Positions 18,951 through 28,355 are shown, numbered from the stretch's first letter. The stretch: 64,000 nucleotides of DNA from an uncultured Pseudomonadales bacterium (GCA_947488935.1 CANLBN010000004.1:283733-347732), one strand, 5' to 3'. Translations and numbers: made by a program. Notes: generated by a model from the letters alone, not told the origin.

Positions 18951-19030
18951 TAACCCTAAGAAGTTAATACAGGTTAATAATAAAAGGGGTTGATGGCAAC
19001 TAACAAATAAAGCGTAATTGCCCCTTTTTA
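18951..19030 (+). repeat. Intergenic repeat, copy A
   Basis: About 80 bases sharing TAACCCTAA, GTTAATAATAAAA, GGGTTG, GACAAATAA-like and GCCCCTTTTT blocks in the same order with 21584-21682. The two copies flank the DUF1643 and selO genes. Nothing else is seen in the 312-base gap 18923-19234. Confidence 0.55.
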
Positions 19031-19234
19031 AAAATGGTTGGGTACCTTTTAATCTTTTTTCGACTGGATACTCCTATTAATAAATCTGGGCAAGTGATTA
19101 GCAACTAATAGCTTTTTAACCGAGTTGTAGCTAACCAACAAGAAATAACTACCTGGGAATTAAATAGTGCATTCCCTTTTCTATTAAAATAAATTGTATT
19201 ATTTTACCTCTTAAAAATATAACCTAAACCAATT

Positions 19235-19732
19235 ATGAGCGCTAAATTAAGCAAATGTCGCCAGTATCGCTATCAATTATCTAGAAATGCCGACATATTC
19301 GGTCATCAAGTATTTGCTTACTTTGGCATAAACCCTTCTACTGCCGATGAACGAGAAGATGACTCTACTGTTAAAAAATGGATGGGGTTTACTCAACTCA
19401 ATAACGGCAAGCAATTTGTTGTAGGCAATGTTTTTGCGTATAGAGCAACGAATATTGGAGAGCTCGCAACGGTTACTGACCCTATTGGCCCTGATAACGA
19501 CAAGTATATAAGCGCTATCATTAAAGAGGCAGACATCTTAGTGCCTTGCTGGGGCAGTAGAAATAAATTACCCACAAAGTTGCATGAACACTTAGATCAA
19601 CTTATGGAGAGACTCAAAACCTCAGGTAAACCGATAAAAGTCTTTGGCTGGACACGCTCCGGTGACCCTCTACATCCTTTAATGCTGGCTTATAAAACAC
19701 CATTGATAGATGCAATATCGATGAGGGAATAA
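19235..19732 (+). CDS. DUF1643 family protein
   Basis: 165-residue protein that matches DUF1643 across its length: a CRQYRYQLSR start, the conserved FAYFGINPSTADEREDDSTVKK block near 30, VGNVFAYRATN near 68, and PCWGSRNKLP near 105. The family is found scattered in bacteria and phages with no established activity. It is convergent with selO, 49 bp apart, and has no clear Shine-Dalgarno sequence. Confidence 0.8.
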   Translation: MSAKLSKCRQYRYQLSRNADIFGHQVFAYFGINPSTADEREDDSTVKKWMGFTQLNNGKQFVVGNVFAYRATNIGELATVTDPIGPDNDKYISAIIKEADILVPCWGSRNKLPTKLHEHLDQLMERLKTSGKPIKVFGWTRSGDPLHPLMLAYKTPLIDAISMRE

Positions 19733-19781
19733 TCACCCTCTTAAATATTAACCCCTGCTTTCTCTTCATAAATTCAAAGAA

Positions 19782-21524
19782 TTATGACGAGCAACTAAGA
19801 TGGGACAAGCCACCCACTCCAAAAAACTCAAGTGGTTTCAACCGATAGTATTTCTCCTCCACCTCCGGCAACTGCTCTGCATAGGGCTGCTTCATCACAG
19901 CTTGTAGCTCTCGAATGAGAGAGTAATCCCCCTCAACTGCCTGCTGATAAGCCGGCACCATAAACCATTCGCGCAAAGTGTATTTAGGATTAACGAGTTT
20001 CATCTGCCGAGAAATTTCATCGCTAGACCGGGGTGAAATAGCATCCTCGTTGAGAAGCGCCCTCCACTGTGTGAGCCACTCCGACCAGAGCTTGTCTATG
20101 TCCTCAGCGTATGAATCATACCTCGAATTACTATAAAAGCTTTTCTTGAGCTGGCCAATATCCTCAGGCAGAGACGAGAGTTCACGAAAGAAAATAGTAT
20201 AATCCACTGGCGTTTGTGTCATCAGTGTTTCGAGATCGCTGAACAGCTTCTTGTGCAATGCCGTGTGTAAACCACTAAAACCTAATTTGGCAGCCCACAT
20301 CTTTTCCATTCGCTCCTGCATCACTACCGAAAAACCTTTTTGAATCTCGTCGAGTTCTGCCAGATAATTCTGATGCGCCTCAAGCAACGGGCGTAATGCC
20401 GAACAAAACATGTCAAAGTTACGCTGCGCTGCATGTGGTTGATGCATAAACGAGAAGTGATCACTACTACCCGACCAAGGCTGATAATATGGGTTAAACT
20501 CATCGCAAAAACCGAAAGGGCCGTAATCCAGTGTAAAGCCACCGGCTGCGCAATTATCGCTATTGAAATTACCTTGGCAAAAACCGACTCGAACCCAATT
20601 TGCCACGAGCGATGTGAAACGGCGTTGATACTCCCGCGCCAATAGCACTACTTTTTCTGGAGTGCTTAGTGGCTTATCGATGACATCCGCGTACTCGCGA
20701 TCGATCAAGTGCAGCACAATTTTCTCGAGCTCTTCCATCACTTTTGGATGTGGGTTTTTACGCGTACGGCGAGCAAAAAGCTCTAGCTGACCAACGCGAA
20801 TAAAAGACGGTGCGACACGTGTCGAGATAGCAACGGGCTCAGAGATAAGAACATCGGGGTCCGCTGAGTGCGAACCCTCGGAGTACCACGGCCGCTTTAC
20901 CGTCTCTGTTTTTGATGCGTACAAACTTAAAGAGCGCGATGTGGGTACGCCCAAAGCATGCATATGCTCCTGTGCCAAAAACTCGCGAATGCTTGAGCGC
21001 AAGACAGCGCGACCATCGGCACCGCGGCAATACGGCGTACGGCCGCCACCTTTTAGTTGCATCTCCCAACGCTGCCCATTAATAACAGCCTCAAGCACAG
21101 AAATCGCACGACCGTCGCCATAGCCGTTGCCCGTTTGGAATGGGCACTGCTGGGTGAATTCCCTGCCATAAATAGACAGTGCATAGCCCGTCGCCCAACC
21201 AACCTTACGCATCGGTTCCGGAGCCTTAGATATATCACCAGAGAATAGCCGGATAAAATCGGGGGACTCTGCCATGCCGTCGGCAAAACCAAGCTCCGAG
21301 AAAAAGCTTTTGCTGTGTGCGACATACTCTGGGGCTTTGATTGGCGTCGGTTTAACCGGCACATAATGGCCCGAAAAAACCTGTCGAGGCGCGTGGTCTT
21401 CGCCATTTGCTGTCGCGTCTGGATCACAATTAAGCGTATCCATCAGCGAGTAGTCTGCCAATTTGGCAAGATCATCGAGCGTCGATATAGCCAAAGGGGG
21501 TTTCTGGGGCTGTTGGTTTGTCAT
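19782..21524 (-). CDS. selO: Protein adenylyltransferase SelO (YdiU)
   Basis: Pseudokinase-fold enzyme that transfers AMP from ATP onto Ser/Thr/Tyr of target proteins, linked to redox stress responses. Family blocks are all present: [79 protein letters not shown], and a C terminus ending SCSS. The cysteine third from the end matches the place where eukaryotic SelO has selenocysteine. At 580 residues it is somewhat longer than the enteric protein. It is a single gene, convergent with the DUF1643 gene. Confidence 0.93.
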   Translation of the reverse strand: MTNQQPQKPPLAISTLDDLAKLADYSLMDTLNCDPDATANGEDHAPRQVFSGHYVPVKPTPIKAPEYVAHSKSFFSELGFADGMAESPDFIRLFSGDISKAPEPMRKVGWATGYALSIYGREFTQQCPFQTGNGYGDGRAISVLEAVINGQRWEMQLKGGGRTPYCRGADGRAVLRSSIREFLAQEHMHALGVPTSRSLSLYASKTETVKRPWYSEGSHSADPDVLISEPVAISTRVAPSFIRVGQLELFARRTRKNPHPKVMEELEKIVLHLIDREYADVIDKPLSTPEKVVLLAREYQRRFTSLVANWVRVGFCQGNFNSDNCAAGGFTLDYGPFGFCDEFNPYYQPWSGSSDHFSFMHQPHAAQRNFDMFCSALRPLLEAHQNYLAELDEIQKGFSVVMQERMEKMWAAKLGFSGLHTALHKKLFSDLETLMTQTPVDYTIFFRELSSLPEDIGQLKKSFYSNSRYDSYAEDIDKLWSEWLTQWRALLNEDAISPRSSDEISRQMKLVNPKYTLREWFMVPAYQQAVEGDYSLIRELQAVMKQPYAEQLPEVEEKYYRLKPLEFFGVGGLSHLSCSS

Positions 21525-21583
21525 CGTTGTTTATACCAAAAAATAGGGGCGGGTCTTGTTGCTTGTCTACTCTATCAGTAGTT

Positions 21584-21682
21584 TAACCCTAAAGAGCTAA
21601 TATAGGTTAATAATAAAAAAGGGTTGGCAATCGACAAATAAAAAATGCGACTACACTACTTTAAATAATTGCGCCCCTTTTT
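21584..21682 (+). repeat. Intergenic repeat, copy B
   Basis: About 100 bases related to copy A at 18951-19030, with the same orientation and block order and an extra internal segment before the terminal GCGCCCCTTTTT. It lies in the divergent gap between selO and yejK. Confidence 0.55.
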
Positions 21683-21775
21683 CCCATAAGGAACAAAGCC
21701 TACCTAGCTGTAATGCCCGACTAATTACGCTACTATATACGGCTCGCTCTAACCCTTTACTATTTATATACCATT

Positions 21776-22846
21776 ATGGCTTTACTCCACATTATCGCTC
21801 ACCGCATCCAACGCCTAGACCCTAGCAATGCATCAACCATTTCTTTTCGTGACCACTGTTGGGAAAAAGATGGACGGGTTGAAGAATGTTTTCGGGAATT
21901 AAAAATATCAGTTATTAAACGATTTACCAAAGACTATGGTCGTTTTTCCGACGATATAGGCAGTCACCCATTATCGAGCTGGATTAAAAACTTTAGCGAA
22001 GAAAAAATGAGCTTTGATAATCTCAGTAAAAAAGCGATAGAGCATTTAAAAACTGAGATAGATAAAAGTGAGGCACTAGTCGATGGGTTTGTATTTTTTG
22101 CCCACGAGCAACTAGAACGCGACGAACTACTACACCTATTTTTTGTACAACACAATACCGCCCAATTTATCGATGGCAGCTTGGATATCAACGAATCTTT
22201 CTATCTAGAAACATCCAACATTAACTTATCGGCTAAAATTAATATTAGCGATTGGCAAAGTGACGATATTCATCGCTCAAGTAATGCACTCACGCTACTA
22301 CGCTGGCGCGGTGAAAAAGAACTAACCGAAGCATTTACTCATTTTATTGGCTTTACCGATAAGCTCGATCTAAAAGCTGATACCGATGACTTTTTAGAGA
22401 CTGTATCTGACTACACAAAAGACTTGCCAGAGCTTGAAGCCTATCAAACCAAAAAGCACGTTGTTGATTATTGCCTAGAGCAAAATAAAATAGGTAAACC
22501 CGTTGTAATTACCGAGCTCGCCACACAACTTAAAGAAAACCCACCACTGCCTGCGAAAAGCTCTGATGAGGCAACCAGTGCGAATACTGCAACTAAGCTA
22601 CCGAACTTTGCGGACTTTGTTGCCGAGCAAAAACCCACACAAAAAACAGAGATAATCCCCGACAGATCTAAGCTTAATCAATATGTCAGAATCAGCGGTC
22701 GCGACCAAAAACTCAGCATGAGCTTTTCGGCAAGCTGCCTAGGCGATAGCATCGTCTACGACCCGCAAACCGATAGCTTAACCATACATAATATTCCGGC
22801 GGGGTTAAAAAGCCGGTTGGCAAGGCATTTGAATAAGGGAGCTTAG
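21776..22846 (+). CDS. yejK: Nucleoid-associated protein, YejK/NdpA family
   Basis: 356 residues, slightly longer than the enteric NdpA. Recognisable blocks include MALLHIIAHRIQRLDP at the start, the FVFFAHEQLERDELLHLFFVQ block near 100, INISDWQSDDI near 156, RWRGEKELTEAFTHFIGF near 180 and VVDYCLEQNK near 229. These follow the two-domain layout of the family, which associates with the nucleoid. A Lys/Gln-rich linker at about 265-300 is a local feature. It is a single gene next to the accessory patch that starts at 23050. Confidence 0.88.
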   Translation: MALLHIIAHRIQRLDPSNASTISFRDHCWEKDGRVEECFRELKISVIKRFTKDYGRFSDDIGSHPLSSWIKNFSEEKMSFDNLSKKAIEHLKTEIDKSEALVDGFVFFAHEQLERDELLHLFFVQHNTAQFIDGSLDINESFYLETSNINLSAKINISDWQSDDIHRSSNALTLLRWRGEKELTEAFTHFIGFTDKLDLKADTDDFLETVSDYTKDLPELEAYQTKKHVVDYCLEQNKIGKPVVITELATQLKENPPLPAKSSDEATSANTATKLPNFADFVAEQKPTQKTEIIPDRSKLNQYVRISGRDQKLSMSFSASCLGDSIVYDPQTDSLTIHNIPAGLKSRLARHLNKGA

Positions 22847-23049
22847 TCGCTATCATTACTACTTTGAAATTATTAGAAAAGGCTGTGATCGTATCAATTG
22901 AGATAATCAGGAGCAGATGAGAACTTTCTGGTCAAGCAATCGGACTTAAATGCTTATACGACCCTGATTAGTTCAGATTAGCTTGCTCATAGCACTTTTA
23001 CTGAATGCGGCTACCTCTATCGTGTAGTCAACCTCTTCATAAACATTAC

Positions 23050-23352
23050 TTATCCAGCGGTCTCCTTCACTTTAAGCATCAACACCCACCGAGCTATCCG
23101 GTGTTTCCCCTTTACTGTGTCGATTGTTTCTCGTATGGTTTCTATGTGATAACCACTTTTCCTCAAATCTGTAATACGAGCCGTTGGGCAATAGATATCG
23201 AGGTCAGCTCTAACTTGTTGGCTGTTCATCCCATGGTCTTTAGCCTCTTTAAGAGCTTTAAGTAGACGTTTATTTTGGATATCAGTATAGGTGGAGTATT
23301 GCTTAGATTTTTTGTTAGCTGTGCCGTTAGGTATGGCTCCTTTCTTATCCAT
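23050..23352 (-). CDS. Small helix-turn-helix protein (HTH_39-like)
   Basis: 100 residues. The centre (QNKRLLKALKEAKDHGMNSQ, then RADLDIYCPTARITDLRKSG and YHIET) reads as a winged helix-turn-helix of the kind common in phage and island genes, where the ITDLRKSGY segment is the recognition helix. It is followed by a basic C terminus. It lies 11 bp after the AlpA-like gene on the same strand, so the two are probably co-transcribed. Function is unknown; DNA binding is inferred from the fold. Confidence 0.65.
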   Translation of the reverse strand: MDKKGAIPNGTANKKSKQYSTYTDIQNKRLLKALKEAKDHGMNSQQVRADLDIYCPTARITDLRKSGYHIETIRETIDTVKGKHRIARWVLMLKVKETAG

Positions 23353-23363
23353 AATTAAGCCTC

Positions 23364-23561
23364 CTACCCTTGTTGAGTATTAAATTGTGCTAACCAGTCA
23401 TCTAGTACATCTTTATCGCACCGTATAAATTTACCCATTTTTTTATAGCCAAGAGAACCTACATCCGCAAGGGTGTCAGTATGTCTAGTATTACGAAGTG
23501 TTGCAGGCGAGTAACCAAGGCAGTTGTCTATGGAGTTGCTTGAATAATAATATTTAGTCAT
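23364..23561 (-). CDS. AlpA/excisionase-like small DNA-binding protein
   Basis: 65 residues from the ATG at 23561, which has AAGG nine bases upstream (a GTG at 23570 is possible). The pattern LGYSPATLRNTRHTDTL...GYKKMGKFIRCDKDVLDDWL matches MerR-like excisionase/AlpA proteins: a helix-turn-helix followed by a Lys-rich wing and the DLDxWL-type end. Such genes usually sit beside an integrase, but none is near on this side of the attachment repeat, suggesting an old, eroded element. Confidence 0.65.
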   Translation of the reverse strand: MTKYYYSSNSIDNCLGYSPATLRNTRHTDTLADVGSLGYKKMGKFIRCDKDVLDDWLAQFNTQQG

Positions 23562-23649
23562 AAGTATCACCTTAAAGCCTGTATTTGGCTGATTAATTTA
23601 AAGTGATACCTATTCTATATACTAGAAACGTCTTTAAAAGGAATAGTTT

Positions 23650-24447
23650 TTATATTTTTTCATTCCTTTTTTGTATAGTGTTTGCTGCCGCTGTTAAAGC
23701 ATCCATATTATGAGGCGATAATATTTTTTTAGATAAGGGCTTGATTACTTTCTTTACCCTATCTTCTAAACAGACGTGAAACTCATCAGGGAAAAGGATG
23801 TTTCCAATCTCTTGATTTGTAGTTTTAATATTTAATTCATTACATAAAATATTGAGATCAATATATTCAAGAACTTTTTTGGATACCCAGTTTTTAAAAT
23901 CCTTGCTAGTAAATCTCTTTTTTTTACTTTCTTTATCATTAAATCTTTTGAGTTGATCACGTTTATTTTTAAGCCATAAGTCAAAACTAAGCCTTAGATC
24001 TTCATCAGTAGAGTCCAAGTCAACCGTAATAAAAGCCTCGTTTTCCATTCTATATAAGTTATTTTTTAAACCATATAAATGATAACTTTCATCAATGTTA
24101 ACACCTTCAACTTCATTATAGATATTATCAAGTGTATTTCTATAATGTTCCTCATCATTTATTTGCTTATAGATTGAATAGATATCTAAAATAGTGGCAT
24201 CCATTATAGGAGTGGACGAGAGAGAATGCTCTGAAGGCCTATCGAAAACAGTAAATTCTAATGGTGATGTCAAAATTTTAACTAACATTGATGTTTTGCT
24301 TTCTTTACTAATTGTATTACTGAAGCCCCAATTAAAAAATGCATTCCTTGCATAGAAAAGACCGTGCCACTGGTATATATCTAACTGATCTAAGCTTTGA
24401 TACAGTTTTAAATTGAAATTCTCTAGTAAGTCTTTTTTTAAGATCAT
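23650..24447 (-). CDS. Hypothetical protein, possibly DUF6387-like
   Basis: 265 residues, cytosolic, Lys/Asn-rich and AT-rich, with no membrane segment. The start (KKDLLENFNLKLYQSLDQLDIY followed by QWHGLFYARNAF) resembles, from memory, the DUF6387 proteins often found with AlpA-type regulators in integrative islands. I cannot verify this. It precedes the AlpA-like and HTH genes on the same strand. No catalytic motif is visible. Confidence 0.5.
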   Translation of the reverse strand: MILKKDLLENFNLKLYQSLDQLDIYQWHGLFYARNAFFNWGFSNTISKESKTSMLVKILTSPLEFTVFDRPSEHSLSSTPIMDATILDIYSIYKQINDEEHYRNTLDNIYNEVEGVNIDESYHLYGLKNNLYRMENEAFITVDLDSTDEDLRLSFDLWLKNKRDQLKRFNDKESKKKRFTSKDFKNWVSKKVLEYIDLNILCNELNIKTTNQEIGNILFPDEFHVCLEDRVKKVIKPLSKKILSPHNMDALTAAANTIQKRNEKI

Positions 24448-24651
24448 AGCTGTTAAGTATTTTCCTTAAAATTACCCGAAACATCAGTACCATTCAATGC
24501 CTTAGCCTTCAGGCTATCCCAATAATCCACCCAACTTCTTTACATTGCTTAAAATTCATTCTCTGTCATTTATCCTTCTTACCTAAATATAGACCATTCT
24601 CGATATCAAGCCAAAGTCGGGAATTATTCCTGACAAATTTTAGCCAAAAAA

Positions 24652-24677
24652 ATCCTCATCTCCAAAGAGATGAGGAT
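24652..24677 (-). terminator. Original terminator of tRNA-Ala, stranded by the insertion
   Basis: Ten-base stem ATCCTCATCT / AGATGAGGAT with a six-base loop and, on the minus strand, seven Ts. It lies a few bases beyond the attL tRNA remnant in the direction of tRNA transcription, so before integration it would have terminated the tRNA-Ala transcript. That tRNA gene is now 19 kb away. Confidence 0.8.
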
Positions 24678-24691
24678 ATATTTTTGGTGAG

Positions 24692-24734
24692 GCCTAGCGG
24701 GATCGAACCGCTGACCTCAACACTGCCAGTGTTG
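24692..24734. repeat. attL: 43-bp copy of tRNA-Ala 3' half
   Basis: Identical over 43 bases to 43891-43933, covering the tRNA from the anticodon arm to the 3' acceptor strand. The bases outside the core still spell the rest of an acceptor end plus CCA, but with GAGG where the intact gene has GGAG. This is the displaced 3' part of the original host tRNA. Confidence 0.92.
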
Positions 24735-24737
24735 TCA

Positions 24738-24744
24738 GGACAAA
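24738..24744 (-). promoter_or_regulatory. Candidate integrase arm site at attL
   Basis: GGACAAA, the inverse of TTTGTCC, which occurs three times next to attR. It lies four bases inside the element from the attL core. Confidence 0.35.
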
Positions 24745-24842
24745 CCCTTATCTAATTGATTTAAAAGGGAAATCACGACTTAGAGCGCATTTCAAAATAT
24801 AAATATATATTAATAACCTGGACACTTTGAAGACAAAGCAGT

Positions 24843-24864
24843 TTGGGCCGAAAATTTAGCCCAA
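24843..24864 (-). terminator. Possible late-operon terminator hairpin
   Basis: TTGGGC / GCCCAA inverted repeat with a ten-base loop, 70 bases past the last tail-operon gene. There is no T run, so it may be only a weak or Rho-assisted stop. The rest of 24745-24931 has no gene. Confidence 0.3.
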
Positions 24865-24931
24865 CTATAAACCAACAGAGACCTTGTGAAAACGAAGCTG
24901 CCGAGTCACTCTGAACTATTATAGATATACC

Positions 24932-25219
24932 CTACTCTTTATTGGTGTAATTAAATTGAAGCCAGCCAAACAAGCGAACGGACATAAAAAATAAAATGGC
25001 GTGCACCCAAGCTAACCAGCGTTTTAAACCTCTGAGCCTGAGAGTATCTCTACGCATCGCTAACCAGAACTTCCAGTCACATTCAAAGCGGCGAATTTCG
25101 TCGCCACCTTGAGTATAACCGTCATCGTGTTTATCGCAGCTAGCCTCGTGAAACCAGTTAAATAAAAACGCCTTTATAACGTTTGGCAACCAACTTGGGC
25201 CACAGCCATTTCCATTCAT
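24932..25219 (-). CDS. Phospholipase A2-like small membrane protein
   Basis: 95 residues from the ATG preceded by AAGGA (an upstream start inside the previous gene is less likely). Residues 2-10 NGNGCGPSW look like a calcium-binding loop; C28 and the HD pair at H31-D32 in ASCDKHDDGY followed by FECDWKF match the CxxHDxxY...CD core of prokaryotic phospholipase A2. A C-terminal hydrophobic stretch (about 70-90) could anchor it in a membrane. Last gene of the tail operon, where effector or lysis accessories often sit. Catalysis is inferred from the motif. Confidence 0.65.
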   Translation of the reverse strand: MNGNGCGPSWLPNVIKAFLFNWFHEASCDKHDDGYTQGGDEIRRFECDWKFWLAMRRDTLRLRGLKRWLAWVHAILFFMSVRLFGWLQFNYTNKE

Positions 25220-25253
25220 ACAATATCCTTGCTTATTTTTTTTAGATAAAATA

Positions 25254-25901
25254 TTAGTAGGTTTCGCTAATCGAATCAATCTGTTCAACGGTTGTCGCAT
25301 TCTCAATGATACCGCGCCTTGCTCTAAACTCGTCTAGCAAAGCTGATTTCCAAATTGCACCATCAATAGCTACTTTCTTTAGCTGTGCTGCGGTATGGAG
25401 TCTTTTATCCCATAGGCCTTGTTCATCCTCGCAAACATAAGCTGCATCCATACCTATTGCAACGAGGCCAGCTAAGTTTAGCTGATCAGTCTCAGTTGAC
25501 GGATACATATGTACAGAGCCAAGAGCGTCAGACTTAAAACCAGACTGAATTTTTAAATTTACGGCATTGCTTAGTGTCGATACTTTTCGAGACTTAACCC
25601 TATCAATCGGCTCCTCTGGACGCTCTAAAAAAGCGCCTTCTGGTACAAGCTCGTTAATTTCAGTAACTTCTTTTTCTTCGTCGTAAGAGACCCAATATTT
25701 TGTACCGCGAAAATCTTGAACAACATCCCATCCATCACGATTTTCATTACACCGTGCAACTCGATTTTTCTCCAGCGCAGGTAAATCAACAAATAACGCA
25801 AATGCAGTGGGTAAAGGTTTTTTATTGTCTTTTGGGTTCATCACAGCAGGTGATGAATGTGTGTATAGCTTAGTTTTTGAATCAAAATGATGATAATTCA
25901 T
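25254..25901 (-). CDS. Tail fibre assembly / DUF4376-like protein
   Basis: 215 residues directly behind the fibre gene. The N-terminal part (about 20-85, ending VQDFRGTKYWVSY and then EEKEVTEINELVPEGAFLE) follows the Tfa/fibre-chaperone pattern of sentence-like WDVVxDxRG. The C-terminal half (about 100-215) looks like DUF4376, with SDALGSVHMYPSTETDQLNL and a late LDEFRARRGIIENA helix. Likely helps fold the fibre or is a minor tail-fibre component. No signal peptide. Confidence 0.7.
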   Translation of the reverse strand: MNYHHFDSKTKLYTHSSPAVMNPKDNKKPLPTAFALFVDLPALEKNRVARCNENRDGWDVVQDFRGTKYWVSYDEEKEVTEINELVPEGAFLERPEEPIDRVKSRKVSTLSNAVNLKIQSGFKSDALGSVHMYPSTETDQLNLAGLVAIGMDAAYVCEDEQGLWDKRLHTAAQLKKVAIDGAIWKSALLDEFRARRGIIENATTVEQIDSISETY

Positions 25902-25932
25902 TATTCTATAATCCTGTTATGATTTACTATTT

Positions 25933-26673
25933 TTATTGGTAATTAACACAAACCATCCAAGAGATATTACGTGGTCTGTTTTCATTGCCACCTGTCATGC
26001 CTGTGCGTTGAGTGTTGAACGTTAAATCATTTGCTGATGCAATTAATGACCTAGCATCGAATAGTGCATCGCTTCCATGCCTAGATACAGTTAATGACCC
26101 ATCGCTTGTCCTCGCATGATCGTGAGCACCGAGAAGATGATCTTGGAATTCACCAATTAGCCTTCCAACATCTACTCCACGACCATTATCCCAACCACGA
26201 ATAAATTCGCCTCGTGTTTCAGGAACGCGAAACGTTGTAATTCCATCACCGGATGAGTAACAACCCCAACGACCGGCTAACCATTCAGAATCTGTGGTAA
26301 TATCAAAATTAAAACTAGGATCATTGATTCGCCCCCAAAGCTCTGGGTAATTCGTACGAGACAATTCAAAACCGCCAAGCTCTATCGCGTTTTGTGGCGG
26401 CTGGATTCCGATGTGAAAAAATGGAACGCCAATAGGCACGCCTGAACTGACACTACTTAATGATTTATCAATCATTGCCTGAACAGCAAGAGAGAGCTGG
26501 CTTAAGTCACCTTGGTCAGGCACCAACTCACCGGCAATAATTAAATTAACGATTTCTCGCTGCGTGTGCTCAATTGCAGCAGCAGGTACGGGCGAACCCG
26601 GCGTTCCGTTTTGTGGATTCCCATCAATATAGGGAGCATCAGTATCAGCACCTAATGGTTGTTGATAGCGCAT
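25933..26673 (-). CDS. Tail fibre protein with phage tail-collar domain
   Basis: 246-residue fibre, the likely receptor-binding protein and thus the determinant of target range. Near 100-190 is the collar pattern: IGVPFFHIGIQPPQNAIELG, ELSRTNYPELWGRI, FRVPETRGEFIRGWDNGRGVD. The C terminus GGNENRPRNISWMVCVNYQ is the usual fibre tip end. It is short compared with most phage fibres, as in some R-type tailocins. It follows the Mu gp48-like gene as expected. Confidence 0.85.
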   Translation of the reverse strand: MRYQQPLGADTDAPYIDGNPQNGTPGSPVPAAAIEHTQREIVNLIIAGELVPDQGDLSQLSLAVQAMIDKSLSSVSSGVPIGVPFFHIGIQPPQNAIELGGFELSRTNYPELWGRINDPSFNFDITTDSEWLAGRWGCYSSGDGITTFRVPETRGEFIRGWDNGRGVDVGRLIGEFQDHLLGAHDHARTSDGSLTVSRHGSDALFDARSLIASANDLTFNTQRTGMTGGNENRPRNISWMVCVNYQ

Positions 26674-26700
26674 AAATTACCTCGAATTTAGTAAGAAGAA

Positions 26701-27285
26701 TTAGGAATAGTTAAAAAATAAATCGCTGTGAGATGGCTGCAGTTTACGAAAAACACACTCAAGCTCTGTCGCCGACACGATCTTCAATAAGCGTTCGCCA
26801 CAAGCCGATTGCCCCGCGCGAAAATTATAGATACGTTCACCGGGTACATTGACACGCCAAATAAAACGCGAGCCGATAGGGTTTAAGTGATCACCACAGC
26901 GCGACAAACCTGTAATACAAGGCTTGTAGGTATCGATTGTAATATCGTAGCCAAGGGATTTAGCTAGGCTAATAAAATACGCTTTACTTTGGCCACCACG
27001 GCTTATGTATTTTGAATGAGCAGCTTCACGACGTTGTTGTAAGGTTTGCGGTAGCACCGCACATGAATCGGGTAATGCTAGTAGGCGTTCCCATTCGGGC
27101 AATAATTCTGTTGCGGTTCTTGGGTCCAGTTCTTCGATAATTTGTTGAACGTTGCCATCGAAGCGACCTAATGCCTCGGAAAAGCTCTGTAATAATTTAC
27201 TGTACTCGCTTTCAGGCTCAAGATTCCACGCTAAACCCGGTGGAGATAATGCCCTTAGTTGTTGCTGATAAGCTACTGCGTCCAT
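26701..27285 (-). CDS. Baseplate protein, Mu gp48-like (DUF2313)
   Basis: 194 residues of the gp48/YmfQ family that joins the baseplate to the tail fibre. Typical features are YQQQLRALSPPGLAWNLEPES at the start, LLPEWERLLALPD near 65, RREAAHSKYISRGGQSKAYFISLAKSLGYDI near 85-115 and a Cys-containing end (SACGERLLKIV). It overlaps the end of the gp47-like gene by 13 bases. Confidence 0.88.
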   Translation of the reverse strand: MDAVAYQQQLRALSPPGLAWNLEPESEYSKLLQSFSEALGRFDGNVQQIIEELDPRTATELLPEWERLLALPDSCAVLPQTLQQRREAAHSKYISRGGQSKAYFISLAKSLGYDITIDTYKPCITGLSRCGDHLNPIGSRFIWRVNVPGERIYNFRAGQSACGERLLKIVSATELECVFRKLQPSHSDLFFNYS

Positions 27286-28352
27286 GTAACGCCTCCAAAT
27301 ATTGGCAACTCGCCTGCGTTAAATGTAACGTTGCTATTGGGAGTGACAACCACATGGTCTCGCTCACCCGATGCAATAGAGATTGCCTCGCGTAAATGCG
27401 ATAACAATACTTTGCCACTACCATTACCGTTTTCTACATTGGCTGTTCTGGAAAATAAATCCATTAATTCAAATTCTGCCGCTTGCCTTACTGTAGGGGT
27501 ATCGGGTATTAAACCGTTAACGACTATGGGTACAGCAACGGGTGTTGGTGCAAGAATAAAAACATCTGCTGTAATAGGCGCTTTTGCATCAACTCTATCG
27601 ACGACATAATCTTGCACAAATTCAACTGTCTCGGCACTGGGGATTGCGCCATTATCAACGGTAAAAAATACACCGACGGTGCCACTACCCATCCATTTAC
27701 GCATTACCCATACACGGTCAACATTGACGCCTGGTACCTCTCTTATCCAGCGAATATAATCACTATCGGCACCACCTTGTGCAGGCTCACGAATTTCGGC
27801 GAGTACGCGTGCGCGATAACTCTCTATGCTTTCATCATCACTGCCACCGATCAACTTACCACTAATGGCATTAGATTCGACACCAGGAATCGGTGTCACA
27901 AAATTTAGGCGCGTATTAGCCGCCGTATTCGATTGCACACCAGAGTTAACCGATTCAATTGAAAGAGTCGCTGTGCCATTAAGAATTACCGCGCCAATGG
28001 TAACCACAAATCGCTCACCGCTAATGCTTTGTAGCAAAGTTCCCGCAATAACTGCTGAGCCATCGAGGCCAGTAACTGTGCATTGGCCTGTTGCCTTTGT
28101 TGCTGCTTTTTCAAAAATACCGCGTATAGCACCACGCCTACGCAGGTATTCTATTGTTGCTGTATCTTCAAAATTTTGATCGATTAAAAAAGCTAAATGG
28201 CCATGTAGGCCATGCACAGCACCGGCTTGTGTTTTTGCAATAACGCTGGCATTAGAGTGCTCTACTTGCTCGCGCGCAATATTTAACTGCGTGCTAATCT
28301 CTACAGTTTGTTGCTGTATTAAATCGCCAATACTTGGGCGTGAAAATGGCAT
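27273..28352 (-). CDS. Baseplate wedge protein, Mu gp47 / P2 gpJ-like
   Basis: 359-residue baseplate J family protein. It starts PFSRPSIGDLIQQQTVEIST, then has GAVHGLHGHLAFLIDQ, EYLRRRGAIRG, and a conserved ESYRARVLAEIREPAQGG segment near 185 that is the hallmark of this family. It forms the periphery of the wedge. Separated by three bases from the gp46-like gene and overlapping the gp48-like gene by 13. Confidence 0.93.
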   Translation of the reverse strand: MPFSRPSIGDLIQQQTVEISTQLNIAREQVEHSNASVIAKTQAGAVHGLHGHLAFLIDQNFEDTATIEYLRRRGAIRGIFEKAATKATGQCTVTGLDGSAVIAGTLLQSISGERFVVTIGAVILNGTATLSIESVNSGVQSNTAANTRLNFVTPIPGVESNAISGKLIGGSDDESIESYRARVLAEIREPAQGGADSDYIRWIREVPGVNVDRVWVMRKWMGSGTVGVFFTVDNGAIPSAETVEFVQDYVVDRVDAKAPITADVFILAPTPVAVPIVVNGLIPDTPTVRQAAEFELMDLFSRTANVENGNGSGKVLLSHLREAISIASGERDHVVVTPNSNVTFNAGELPIFGGVTWTQ

Positions 28353-28355
28353 AAA

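Noticed and set aside
24453..24539. Small minus-strand frame ending SGNFKENT
   Set aside because: It has in-frame stops just upstream and no start; at best a decayed fragment, so it is mentioned only in a finding.
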